Of a stretch of 64,000 bases of DNA, positions 8,938-16,934 are shown in pieces. The notes beneath the pieces are model-generated. The model had not been told where the DNA came from, made no database searches, and saw nothing but the letters and a program-made list of their open reading frames with translations. Every line of letters starts with the position of its first letter. The first letter of the stretch is position 1. This DNA comes from an uncultured Flavobacteriales bacterium (GTDB lineage Bacteria; Bacteroidota; Bacteroidia; Flavobacteriales_G; Salibacteraceae), in the NCBI GenBank assembly GCA_943788725.1, contig CALSRJ010000002.1, forward strand, positions 62,001-126,000, in the 5' to 3' direction. Position numbers and translations under genes: made by a program.

Positions 8938-9948
8938 ATGGCAAAATCAATCATAAAGGGATGTGCAGCGATGGCTTGTCTGCTGTGGATGACCGCATGC
9001 CAGGAATCCATCGAATTAGACCTAGAGGATAATGTGCCTGAGCTTGTAGTAGAAGGCTACATGACACAGCGCGACTACCTTATTCCTGAAGAAGGATTTG
9101 ATTGCGGCAGCGGCTTTGCTTTGACAAAAGCCCAAATCAAATTGACTACAGACCTCACCGATGCGTTTTTGAACATCGACAGCATCGAAGCCCAAACCGA
9201 CTACTTTCCTTACAACAAGATACAGCTGACAACAACTGCCAATTATTTTGAAGAGGGAGCCACGCCGCGCGTCAGCAATGCCATGGTGCGGCTCATGAAG
9301 AATGGCGACTTGGTTGAAACCTTGACGGAGGACCCGAACGAAGCGGGGACCTATCGCATCACTCACCTTCCAGAGGTAGGAGCCTCCTATCACTTGGAGA
9401 TCGATGCCATGGATGCCTTTTATGAGACCACTCCAGAAATTTATAAAGCTGTCCCACCGCTTATTGTGCTGCCTGATTTACCCAATGTCACGTATAGACC
9501 AAACTTTATCGGTGACTCTTGTCAATACTATGTTGGGATCAACACCTACGAGGCCATTGGTCGCGGAGACCACTATCGATGGATGTTTTATCTGAACAAT
9601 GAATTTGTCAGCGATCCCGTCTTCATTGCTACGTTCGATGATTCGGATGTGGACGGTGTCTGCCTGTTACAGTTCGACATTTACGGGAATCCGCTTGAAC
9701 TAGGCGACACATTGATTGTATTCCAAATGAGCACCAGCGAGGGTTATTCCGGCTATATCAACTCCTTCCGAAACCAAACCGCGTTTGTGGGTGGCCCGTT
9801 TGACACACCTCCCGCACCGATAAAAGGCAATGTTAAAAACGTAACGACCGGCAAAGATGCCTTTGGATATTTTATCTGTGGTGGCATTGCGGCTACTGCG
9901 GTGATTGTGCCAGACACAATTCCAGCAGGTGGCTGTGGAATTGAATAA
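8938..9948 (+). CDS. DUF4249 lipoprotein, partner of the TonB receptor
   Basis: This 336-residue protein has an SPII signal peptide ending LLWMTAC (lipid Cys about residue 21). The typical DUF4249 opening follows, with a short acidic linker and then VPELVVEGYMT. The body is a beta-rich domain of unknown structure and role, probably exposed at the cell surface or facing the receptor. It begins 3 bp after the TonB receptor stop, so the two are one transcription unit. The last 20 residues hold two cysteines (ICGG, GGCGIE) that could pair. Confidence 0.88.
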   Translation: MAKSIIKGCAAMACLLWMTACQESIELDLEDNVPELVVEGYMTQRDYLIPEEGFDCGSGFALTKAQIKLTTDLTDAFLNIDSIEAQTDYFPYNKIQLTTTANYFEEGATPRVSNAMVRLMKNGDLVETLTEDPNEAGTYRITHLPEVGASYHLEIDAMDAFYETTPEIYKAVPPLIVLPDLPNVTYRPNFIGDSCQYYVGINTYEAIGRGDHYRWMFYLNNEFVSDPVFIATFDDSDVDGVCLLQFDIYGNPLELGDTLIVFQMSTSEGYSGYINSFRNQTAFVGGPFDTPPAPIKGNVKNVTTGKDAFGYFICGGIAATAVIVPDTIPAGGCGIE

Positions 9949-10014
9949 ACGCAATTGTTGATACAAGTCACAAAACTTTTTGACGCCTATGTGACAAGCA
10001 TTGAGCAGGGCGAT

Positions 10015-10042
10015 TACTTTTGTTTAGAACTATTCTAAACAA
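10015..10042 (+). promoter_or_regulatory. Promoter with a 23-bp operator-like dyad for the Cys/Lys-rich small protein
   Basis: TACTTTTG (10015-10022) is a perfect -7 box. Overlapping its end and covering the predicted transcription start is an inverted repeat TTGTTTAGAA-CTA-TTCTAAACAA (10020-10042, 10-bp arms, 3-bp spacer). A protein bound there would block RNA polymerase. The repeat is not followed by a T-run and would be only partly transcribed, so it is an operator rather than a terminator. Its form recalls metalloregulator (Fur/DtxR-type) boxes, but that is a guess. Confidence 0.65.
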
Positions 10043-10045
10043 GGA

Positions 10046-10201
10046 ATGCGCATTATTTCACCTGCCATAGCATCACTACCGCCGTGCATCGCGGTTCAGT
10101 TCTATGACAATTCCATTCTACCGATGGAATGCAAAAAGAAGTGTTGTGGCAAGTTCAAAAAGAAGGGCAAAAAGGCGTGCAAAGGCTGCCCGAAGCACTA
10201 A
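10046..10201 (+). CDS. Small Cys/Lys-rich protein (51 residues)
   Basis: Starting at ATG 10046, 3 bp after the dyad, the frame gives 51 residues ending at TAA 10199-10201. The N-half is mildly hydrophobic (IISPAIASLPPCIAVQFY). The C-half is a basic, cysteine-rich tail starting at an internal Met (ATG 10124) with the pattern ECKKKCCGKF, KKKGKKACKGCPKH: five cysteines in 25 residues, mostly paired with lysines. This looks like a metal- or nucleic-acid-binding mini-domain. The translated part could be only the internal 25-residue unit. It converges on the glycosyltransferase gene and overlaps its end by 4 bp. Function unknown; the promoter and dyad support a real gene. Confidence 0.65.
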   Translation: MRIISPAIASLPPCIAVQFYDNSILPMECKKKCCGKFKKKGKKACKGCPKH

Positions 10202-11115
10202 TCGATCTTCTTGTAGTTCTGAAAGGCAAACAATTGCCGTCCGTTCAATAGATTTCGCTCTACCCATGTCATGACCCGGTTCTTCCAGCGTTCGTGCTTG
10301 TGCTTTGGCCTTTTCATTTCTGTCGGCACCTTCACATCCCAATCCAATGTTGCTAAGCGTTCCCGCATGACCCCTGGATGAGACCCTTCAAAGTACTTAC
10401 AAACGCTGATATCCCCATAATCGAATCGTCCTTCGTAGCGCGTTACTTCATGCGAATGGATCCGGTCCAATCTATTCATCTTTTCGGTCATCAACGCAGG
10501 CGGCCTCACCCATCCGTAATGAAATACGCGGATGTCAGTCTCGATGACATTGATCTTTCTGCTCCCTTCCTTTTTCCGGTAGCTGTGTCCATCAAATGAA
10601 GGAATAGAACGAAACGACTGGGCACTTTCCCAGGAATGTATGTCGGGCCGGTTCCGAATCATGCGTATCTCTTTTGGATACCATCCGTGAGAAGCAATCG
10701 TGTGATCGTAATCGCCCCAAAAATGCAGGTATTGAAAAAGGAAGCCCTCAACACGCGCATCATCTAGGTACCTTGTTGCAAGCTCCTGCACCCGCGGCAG
10801 ATCTTCTTCATGCAAGACTTCGTCTGCCTGTAAATAGAGCAGCCAATCTCCCGTGCAGTGCGACTTCGCAAGATCGGTTTGTTGAGCGTGTACCGTTCCA
10901 TTCGGAAAACGTTTTACGTCCCATTCAGAAGACACCAGTTTGAGCTTAGGGGAGTCGATAGACGCTAACAATTCTCGGGTACGATCGTCAGCATCACCGT
11001 CGCCGATTACCATGACGAACTCATCCACCAACGGAAGCACCGAACGTACGCTTTGCTCTACTGGATAGTAGAGTTTTTCGGCATTCCGACACATCGAAAA
11101 AGCGGAGATTTTCAT
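10198..11115 (-). CDS. Glycosyltransferase family 2 protein
   Basis: This 305-residue cytoplasmic GT-A fold enzyme begins at once with the fold (MKISAFSMCRNAEKLYYPVEQS), has an acidic IGDGDADDRT stretch, and a DxD-like metal site in LLYLQADEVL (about 93-102). It has no membrane segment. The C-terminal 60 residues are basic. It lies 33 bp downstream of the MsbA-like exporter on the same strand, so it may act in envelope glycan or lipid modification. Donor and acceptor cannot be named. Confidence 0.82.
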   Translation of the reverse strand: MKISAFSMCRNAEKLYYPVEQSVRSVLPLVDEFVMVIGDGDADDRTRELLASIDSPKLKLVSSEWDVKRFPNGTVHAQQTDLAKSHCTGDWLLYLQADEVLHEEDLPRVQELATRYLDDARVEGFLFQYLHFWGDYDHTIASHGWYPKEIRMIRNRPDIHSWESAQSFRSIPSFDGHSYRKKEGSRKINVIETDIRVFHYGWVRPPALMTEKMNRLDRIHSHEVTRYEGRFDYGDISVCKYFEGSHPGVMRERLATLDWDVKVPTEMKRPKHKHERWKNRVMTWVERNLLNGRQLFAFQNYKKID

Positions 11116-11148
11116 CTGGATAAATGTACCTGAATTCGCCCAGCGTCG

Positions 11149-12960
11149 CTAAGACAAGTCCTGCAAGTCTATCAATCGCTTGTAGAGACCTCCAAGTTCC
11201 ATCAACTCGCCATGGGAGCCCGTCTCAACGATCTCTCCTTTGTCGATGACAACGATTCGATCTACGTGTTGCACGGTACTCAAGCGGTGGGCAATAATGA
11301 AGCTGGTCCGACCCTTCATCAATCGATCAAGCGCACTTTGCACCAAACGCTCACTCTCGGTATCCAGCGCGGAGGTAGCCTCATCAAAAATCATGATGGG
11401 TGGGTCATTTAAAATTGCTCGTGCGATGCTTAGGCGCTGCTTTTGCCCTCCTGACAATCGATTTCCTGCCTCACCCACGTTAGCATCCAAGCCTTCTGGA
11501 AGAGAAATCACAAAGCCGTGGGCGTTGGCCGTATGAAGCGCGTCGATCAACTGCTTTTCATCGGCATTTTCGTTGCCGACCAACAGGTTGTTTCGGATGC
11601 TGTCGTTGAACAGGATACTCTGCTGGGAAACAATGCCAAAGAGATCCCTTAGTTCATACACTTTAAAATCCCTGATGTCTTGGCCATCGATTTCGATGCT
11701 TCCATCGATGACATCGTAAAATCTCGGCATCAAGTCGACCAACGTAGACTTACCTCCACCAGACGGACCTACCAAGGCAATCGACTCCCCTTGTCGTACT
11801 TCCAAGTTGATGTTCTTTAAGACAGGTTCTCCGCCGTAGTTGAACGCTACATTCTTGAAGACGATGGATTCCTTGAACTCTTTGATCGACTTCGCGCCGG
11901 GAACCTCCATGATCTGTTCGTCGGCCTTCAGGACCTCGTCGATCCGCTCGCTGGCAGAGAGGCCTCGTTGAACGCGGACAAATGATTCAGAAAGCGCACG
12001 AGCCGGAGAGATCATTTGAGAGAATATGACCACGTACAAAATGAAGAACTCTCCATTCAACACATCGCCTTCTAGCACGAGGTTTCCTCCAAACCAAAGA
12101 ATCATTGCGATGGTAATTGCCGAAAGGGTCTCGCCTATGGGTGAGGTGAGGTATTGCTTCCTAAACAAGCGCACCATCAAGTTGAAGTGCTTGTCGTTGA
12201 CTTTGTTAAAGTGCCTTGCAAATATTTTCTCCGCGGTAAATCCTTTCACGATCCGAATGCCACCAACGGTCTCCTCCAAAGAAGTAACCACTTCGCCCAA
12301 TTCATTCTGTCCCTTTTTTGCTGTCCGCTTCAGGGATTTTCCAATGCGTCCGATGATAAATCCGCTCACCGGAAGTACGATCAATACGAAGATGGTCAGC
12401 TGCCAGCTGATTCCCAGCAGGGTGATCAAGAAGATAAGGATCATCACCGGCTGTCTAAACAGGGCTTCCAAGGCTCCCATGACCGACCACTCTACTTCGC
12501 TTACATCATTGGTGAAGCGTGCCATGATTTGTCCTTTGCGCTCGTCCGTGTAGTAGGCCATTGGCAATACCAAAAGTTTGTGGTAAATCTCTCTTCGAAT
12601 ATCGCGCACCGCCACATTTCTCAAAAAAGCCATTTGGTGTTGTGCCAGATAGCGAAATATGTTTCTGAGTATGAACAGCGCAACGATCATCAAGCTGAAA
12701 ACGAACAAAGCCTCCTGTGGGCCTTCTTCTCTGATGACCACCTCGAAGGAGTGGTTCAATTTATCCAACATGCCATTGCCCATGGCAGGATCATCCGAAA
12801 CGCGGTCTTCTTGACTATCGAATAGGATCTTCAGAAAGGGGACAATGGCAGAAAAAGAGACAACAGAAAAAGCCGCATTGAGCAGGTTGAAGAACAGGTT
12901 CAATGCAATGCGCCCCTTGTACGGCGAAAGGTATCGCAATATTTCGAAGAACTTCTTCAC
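11149..12960 (-). CDS. ABC exporter, fused permease-ATPase (MsbA-like)
   Basis: This 603-residue half-transporter works as a homodimer in the inner membrane. The first 330 residues carry six membrane segments. The ATPase domain has Walker A GPSGGGKST (398-406), signature LSGGQ (502-506), Walker B IMIFDEA (522-528) and the H-loop His 558 in IAHRLST. The family exports lipids, lipid A core, peptides or drugs, and MsbA-type lipid flipping is the default reading. The start overlaps the purB stop by 4 bp and a glycosyltransferase follows. Confidence 0.92.
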   Translation of the reverse strand: MKKFFEILRYLSPYKGRIALNLFFNLLNAAFSVVSFSAIVPFLKILFDSQEDRVSDDPAMGNGMLDKLNHSFEVVIREEGPQEALFVFSLMIVALFILRNIFRYLAQHQMAFLRNVAVRDIRREIYHKLLVLPMAYYTDERKGQIMARFTNDVSEVEWSVMGALEALFRQPVMILIFLITLLGISWQLTIFVLIVLPVSGFIIGRIGKSLKRTAKKGQNELGEVVTSLEETVGGIRIVKGFTAEKIFARHFNKVNDKHFNLMVRLFRKQYLTSPIGETLSAITIAMILWFGGNLVLEGDVLNGEFFILYVVIFSQMISPARALSESFVRVQRGLSASERIDEVLKADEQIMEVPGAKSIKEFKESIVFKNVAFNYGGEPVLKNINLEVRQGESIALVGPSGGGKSTLVDLMPRFYDVIDGSIEIDGQDIRDFKVYELRDLFGIVSQQSILFNDSIRNNLLVGNENADEKQLIDALHTANAHGFVISLPEGLDANVGEAGNRLSGGQKQRLSIARAILNDPPIMIFDEATSALDTESERLVQSALDRLMKGRTSFIIAHRLSTVQHVDRIVVIDKGEIVETGSHGELMELGGLYKRLIDLQDLS

Positions 12961-14318
12961 TTGGTAGGCATGGTGAAGATGCCGGTGTAATTGTGCGGGG
13001 TAATCAATTTCAATTCAGCTTTCACCGCATCGTCAACGTTGAGCACATCGATGAATTGTGCCAAAGATGCAGGTGTTACTTGGGCATTACCGCGGGTCAA
13101 CGCCTTGAGTGCCTCGTAAGGCTTTTCGTATCCTTCCCTTCGCAGTACGGTCTGTATGGCTTCCGCGCACACTTCCCAATGCTCATCGAGGTCCGCCTTG
13201 ATCTTGTCTTCGTTCAAAATAAGCTTATCGATTCCTCTCGTTACGGAGGCCAAGGCGACCAGGATGTGTGAAAAGGGCATTCCAATATTTCTGAGAACAG
13301 TACTATCCGTGAGGTCTCGCTGCAAACGAGAAATGGGCAGTTTTGACGATAAGTGCTCATTCATTGCATTGGCAAAGCCAAGGTTTCCTTCGGCGTTTTC
13401 AAAGTCTATTGGATTCACTTTGTGCGGCATAGCCGATGAGCCCACCTCACCTTCTTTGATGCGCTGTTTGAAGTAATCCATGGAAATATAGGTCCAAACA
13501 TCACGGCAGAGGTCCACCAAAATGGTATTGATGCGCTTCCATGCATCGAGCATAGCTGCCATGTGATCGTAATGCTCAATCTGGGTAGTCGTTTGACTTC
13601 TGTGAAGCCCCAGCATATCGTTCACAAAATGATTTGCAAATTGCACCCAATCCGTAGTTGGATAAGCCACGTTGTGCGCATTGAAATTACCGGTCGCTCC
13701 ACCAAACTTAGCTGCACATGGAATGTGAACGAGTTGTTCGATCTGCTGTTCCAATCGCTCTACGAATACGTACATCTCCTTTCCCAACATCGTTGGACTG
13801 GCAGGTTGGCCGTGAGTCCGTGCGAGCATGGGTACATCCTTCCACTCAGCGGCGAGTGAACGCAACTTCTCGACGATGACCAATAATCCAGGCAGCATCA
13901 CATTGGCCTGCGCTTCTTTGATGGAAAGCGGAACCGCTGTGTTGTTGATGTCTTGGCTGGTCAGTCCGAAATGCACAAATTCCAATAGATCATTCCTTCC
14001 AATCTTCTGCAATTGCTCTTTTACGAAATACTCCACTGCCTTCACATCATGGTTGGTCGTTCGTTCGATCGCCTTGATGGCTTCGGCATCTTGAAGTGTG
14101 AAATCCATGTAGAGACCCCTCAGCTTGTACATCTCTTGCTCGGTCAATGCAGCCACATTCTTGATTCCCAGTCCGGACAATGCAATCAAGTATTCGATCT
14201 CGACACGAACGCGGTATTTGAAGAGTGCATACTCGCTGAAATAGTCGATTAGCGGTTCCGTGTGTCTGGCATAGCGTCCATCAACGGGAGAAACAGAGGT
14301 CAAGGCCTTACGTGGCAT
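12957..14318 (-). CDS. purB: Adenylosuccinate lyase
   Basis: It acts twice in purine synthesis, removing fumarate from SAICAR and from adenylosuccinate. The 453-residue protein carries the fumarate-lyase superfamily signature GSSAMPHKVNP (293-303) with the catalytic Ser, the general-acid His in ARTHGQPAS (H169), and the start SPVDGRYA typical of PurB. A TACCTTTG box (14341-14348) lies 23 bp upstream. It overlaps the ABC exporter start by 4 bp, so a housekeeping promoter may drive the exporter and glycosyltransferase too. Confidence 0.96.
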   Translation of the reverse strand: MPRKALTSVSPVDGRYARHTEPLIDYFSEYALFKYRVRVEIEYLIALSGLGIKNVAALTEQEMYKLRGLYMDFTLQDAEAIKAIERTTNHDVKAVEYFVKEQLQKIGRNDLLEFVHFGLTSQDINNTAVPLSIKEAQANVMLPGLLVIVEKLRSLAAEWKDVPMLARTHGQPASPTMLGKEMYVFVERLEQQIEQLVHIPCAAKFGGATGNFNAHNVAYPTTDWVQFANHFVNDMLGLHRSQTTTQIEHYDHMAAMLDAWKRINTILVDLCRDVWTYISMDYFKQRIKEGEVGSSAMPHKVNPIDFENAEGNLGFANAMNEHLSSKLPISRLQRDLTDSTVLRNIGMPFSHILVALASVTRGIDKLILNEDKIKADLDEHWEVCAEAIQTVLRREGYEKPYEALKALTRGNAQVTPASLAQFIDVLNVDDAVKAELKLITPHNYTGIFTMPTK

Positions 14319-14340
14319 GGGCTACAGAATTTTAGGAGTG

Positions 14341-14348
14341 CAAAGGTA
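14341..14348 (-). promoter_or_regulatory. purB: -7 box of purB
   Basis: On the minus strand this reads TACCTTTG, a full match to TAnnTTTG, 23 bp before the purB ATG. No TTTG -33 element is visible at the usual distance. Confidence 0.55.
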
Positions 14349-14401
14349 GGACTTCAGGGCTTGAGAGAAAGCATTGTGAAGCGGAACCAAATGACGGGTC
14401 A

Positions 14402-14445
14402 GGAACAATTGTCACATTGAGGGTTCGGCGGAAACCCCATTTTTG
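14402..14445 (+). promoter_or_regulatory. Crp-type operator A and promoter of the TauE/SafE gene
   Basis: GGAAC-AATT-GTCAC (14402-14415) is a copy of the dyad seen again at 15281 and 17464. Its centre is 33.5 bp upstream of the TTTG (14442-14445) of a weak -7 box, CATTTTTG, and the ATG follows 4 bp after that. No -33 TTTG is present, as expected for an activator-dependent class II promoter. The transcript would be nearly leaderless. Confidence 0.7.
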
Positions 14446-14449
14446 CGCC

Positions 14450-15247
14450 ATGGTAGAGATACTCGGATACCTAAGCGCGCTGATCATTGGCGTCTCACTA
14501 GGACTCATCGGTGGAGGCGGTTCAATTCTTACCGTCCCCGTGTTGGTATACCTCATGGGCACCTCACCCATCATGGCAACAGCGTACAGTCTTTTCATTG
14601 TGGGCGCGTCAAGCCTTGTGGGCGGTGCACGCTATGCCATCAAAGGCTTGGTGGATTTTAAAATGGCATTTCTGTTTGGGGCGCCCAGCATCGCAGCAGT
14701 TTATTTGACAAGGCGGTATCTGGTGCCTGCCATTCCTGATGAAGTCATGCACATCAGGTCCTTCATCATGTCAAAGGGAATGCTCCTCATGGTATTATTC
14801 GCTGTATTGATGATTGTGGCTTCCATAAGCATGATCCGCAAGAAGAAGCAACGCAAAGCAGAAACTAAGAAAAGGGCCGGATGGGTTACCCCGCTTGTCG
14901 TCCTTGCTGAAGGTCTCGTGGTTGGTACCCTCACAGGGTTGGTTGGCGCAGGAGGGGGATTCTTGATTATTCCGGCCCTTGTTCTTTTCGCAGGACTCGA
15001 AATGAAGGTGGCCATTGGCACCTCACTTGTCATCATTTCGACCAAGTCCCTCATCGGTTTTCTTGGAGACGTCTCTAACTATGCCATCGATTGGAGTTTC
15101 CTTGGCATATTTACAGCTCTTGCCGTAGTCGGCATCTTCCTCGGTAGTTACCTGGCCACCAAAATTGATGGTGACAAGCTCAAGGTTGCTTTTGGATGGT
15201 TCGTGCTGGTCATGGGCATTGGGATTCTGGTAAAAGAATTCATCTAA
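14450..15247 (+). CDS. TauE/SafE-family sulfite exporter-like permease
   Basis: This 265-residue inner-membrane protein has about eight hydrophobic segments in two halves, each opening with a glycine-rich motif (LIGGGGSILTVPVLVYL near 22-38; GLVGAGGGFLIIPALVLF near 165-182), the hallmark of the family. ATG 14450 (MVEILGYL) was chosen; the open frame continues 11 codons upstream without similarity. Members export sulfite or other sulfur organics. Its place next to a persulfide-dioxygenase-like gene and the shared operator suggest it removes sulfite made by that enzyme, but transport was not shown by sequence alone. Confidence 0.88.
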   Translation: MVEILGYLSALIIGVSLGLIGGGGSILTVPVLVYLMGTSPIMATAYSLFIVGASSLVGGARYAIKGLVDFKMAFLFGAPSIAAVYLTRRYLVPAIPDEVMHIRSFIMSKGMLLMVLFAVLMIVASISMIRKKKQRKAETKKRAGWVTPLVVLAEGLVVGTLTGLVGAGGGFLIIPALVLFAGLEMKVAIGTSLVIISTKSLIGFLGDVSNYAIDWSFLGIFTALAVVGIFLGSYLATKIDGDKLKVAFGWFVLVMGIGILVKEFI

Positions 15248-15280
15248 CCCCTCTTTCCTGACGACCATCATCATTGCATT

Positions 15281-15324
15281 GTAACAGAAGTCACTCTGCA
15301 AGCCAATCAAGCCCACCACCTTTG
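15281..15324 (+). promoter_or_regulatory. Crp-type operator B and promoter of the MBL-rhodanese gene
   Basis: GTAAC-AGAA-GTCAC (15281-15294) is identical over 14 bp to the reverse complement of operator C. Its centre is 33.5 bp from TTTG at 15321-15324 (box CACCTTTG, lacking the TA). This weak -7 box without a -33 box fits activation by a bound Crp/Fnr dimer. Confidence 0.72.
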
Positions 15325-15349
15325 CACTACAAATTGAAAAACAGTGCAA

Positions 15350-16761
15350 ATGAAAATCGAACAGATCTACACAGGATGTTTGGCAGAAGCTGCCTACTAC
15401 ATCGAATCCAATGGCGAAGCAGCCATCGTGGACCCGCTCCGAGAAGTAGAGCCCTACATTGAAATGGCCAAGGAACGCGGAGCTACCATCAAGTACGTAC
15501 TCGAAACGCATTTTCATGCTGATTTTGTCTCCGGTCATTTGGACCTAGCGAAGAAGTCCGGAGCCAAGATTGTGTATGGACCTACAGCAAAAGCGAATTT
15601 CGACGCATACTTGGCTACAGATGGGGAAGAGCTTGCCTTGGGTGACATCACGATCAAAGTGCTTCACACGCCAGGTCATACGATGGAGTCTTCGAGCTTC
15701 TTATTGTTGGATGAAACTGGTAAAGAACACAGCGTGTACACCGGTGACACCTTATTCATTGGCGACGTCGGAAGACCGGATCTAGCGGTCAAAACCGACC
15801 TTACCCAAGAAGATTTAGCGGGACATCTATTTGAATCCTTGCGGAAAAAGCTGATGCCGCTGCCCGATGATGTGATTGTGTATCCAGGACATGGACAGGG
15901 AAGTGCATGTGGAAAAAACATGAGCAGTGAAACGGTGGACACCTTGGGAAACCAAAAGCGCACCAATTACGCGCTTCGCGCAGACATGTCGAAAGAAGAA
16001 TTCATCAAAGAAGTCACCACCGGTCTCGTCGCACCTCCGCAGTACTTCCCCAAAAACGCTGTGATGAACAAAATGGGCTACAGCAGTTTTGACGATGTTT
16101 TGTCCAAAGGAATGACGTTCATGGATGTGGCGAGATTTAAAGAAGCGATGAAGCAAGAGAACGCCATTATCATCGACACACGGCATCATTCAAAATTCAC
16201 CCTCGGATTCATACCCGGGTCCATCTTCATTGGGATCGATGACAATTTCGCCCCTTGGATGGGTGTTTTGATCGAAGACCTTGACGCACCGGTATTGATG
16301 ATTGCGGATGAGGGAAGGGAAGAAGAGGTGATCACACGCATGGCGCGCGTCGGCTACGACAATCCAGTTGGCTTTCTCAAAGGAGGTCTTAGAGCTTGGG
16401 TAGCTGATGGAAATGAAGTGGATTCAATGGGAAACTTGGCACCTGAAGACTTCGCCAGGCAATACGCAACCGAGAACCCAAAGGTGCTTGATGTACGCAA
16501 GGCGAGTGAATACGATTCTCACCACCTAGAAGGCGCTGAGAATTTCCCGCTTGACTTCATCTACCAAAACCTAAACAAATTGGACAAGGAAGGAAAGTAT
16601 ATCGTGCATTGCGCAGGAGGGTATCGATCCGTAGCGGCAGCTTCAAACATGAAAAATTTGGCGTTAAGGATGTGACGAACGTCCTCGGAGGATTCAACAA
16701 AATGAAGGAGATCGAAGGACTTCCACTTTCGAGTTTCCATACGCAAACTAGCATGCTCTGA
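15350..16761 (+). pseudogene. MBL-fold persulfide-dioxygenase-like protein with two rhodanese domains, frameshifted near its end
   Basis: Residues 1-240 form a metallo-beta-lactamase fold of the persulfide dioxygenase (ETHE1-like) type: THFHADFVSGH (53-63, with Phe where the classical HxHxDH has its last His), HTPGH (106-110), TGDTLF (D133) and VYPGHGQG. A first rhodanese domain (about 260-365) has no active Cys, reading MIADEGREE in the loop. A second (about 375 on) has the active loop VHCAGGYRS. One base is missing in the A-tract 16652-16656: as read, translation stops at 16675. Restoring an A gives FGVKDVTNVLGGFNKM and a stop at 16759-16761, total 470 residues, the usual length. It may be a sequencing error, a real mutation or programmed slippage. 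ATG 15350 was preferred to GTG 15344. Confidence 0.85.
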
Positions 16762-16813
16762 TACAAATTTGATTGGTGTAGATAGGCTTCCGCCAAGCGC
16801 GGGAGCAAGGTCG

Positions 16814-16848
16814 AAAACCGGGGCGCAAATGGCCCCGGTTTTTGTTTG
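16814..16848 (+). terminator. Rho-independent terminator after the MBL-rhodanese gene
   Basis: An 11-bp perfect stem AAAACCGGGGC / GCCCCGGTTTT (16814-16824, 16832-16842) with loop GCAAATG and a T-rich tail. It lies 53 bp after the frame-restored stop and separates this gene from the cupin gene. Confidence 0.9.
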
Positions 16849-16934
16849 GGGTCTCAAGATATCATACCCCGCCTTGATTGCTGTCATAAAATGACCTGCA
16901 CACTCCCTTTACCTTGCCGCCAAACTCATCGGCT

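Noticed and set aside
12154-12825. Long open frame on the plus strand (223 codons) opposite the ABC exporter
   Set aside because: It is a mirror of a gene with intact ABC motifs; its translation has no fold-like pattern.
16884-16896. GTCAT-AAA-ATGAC dyad before the cupin gene
   Set aside because: Its spacing and sequence differ from operators A-C and it does not sit at the 33.5-bp distance.
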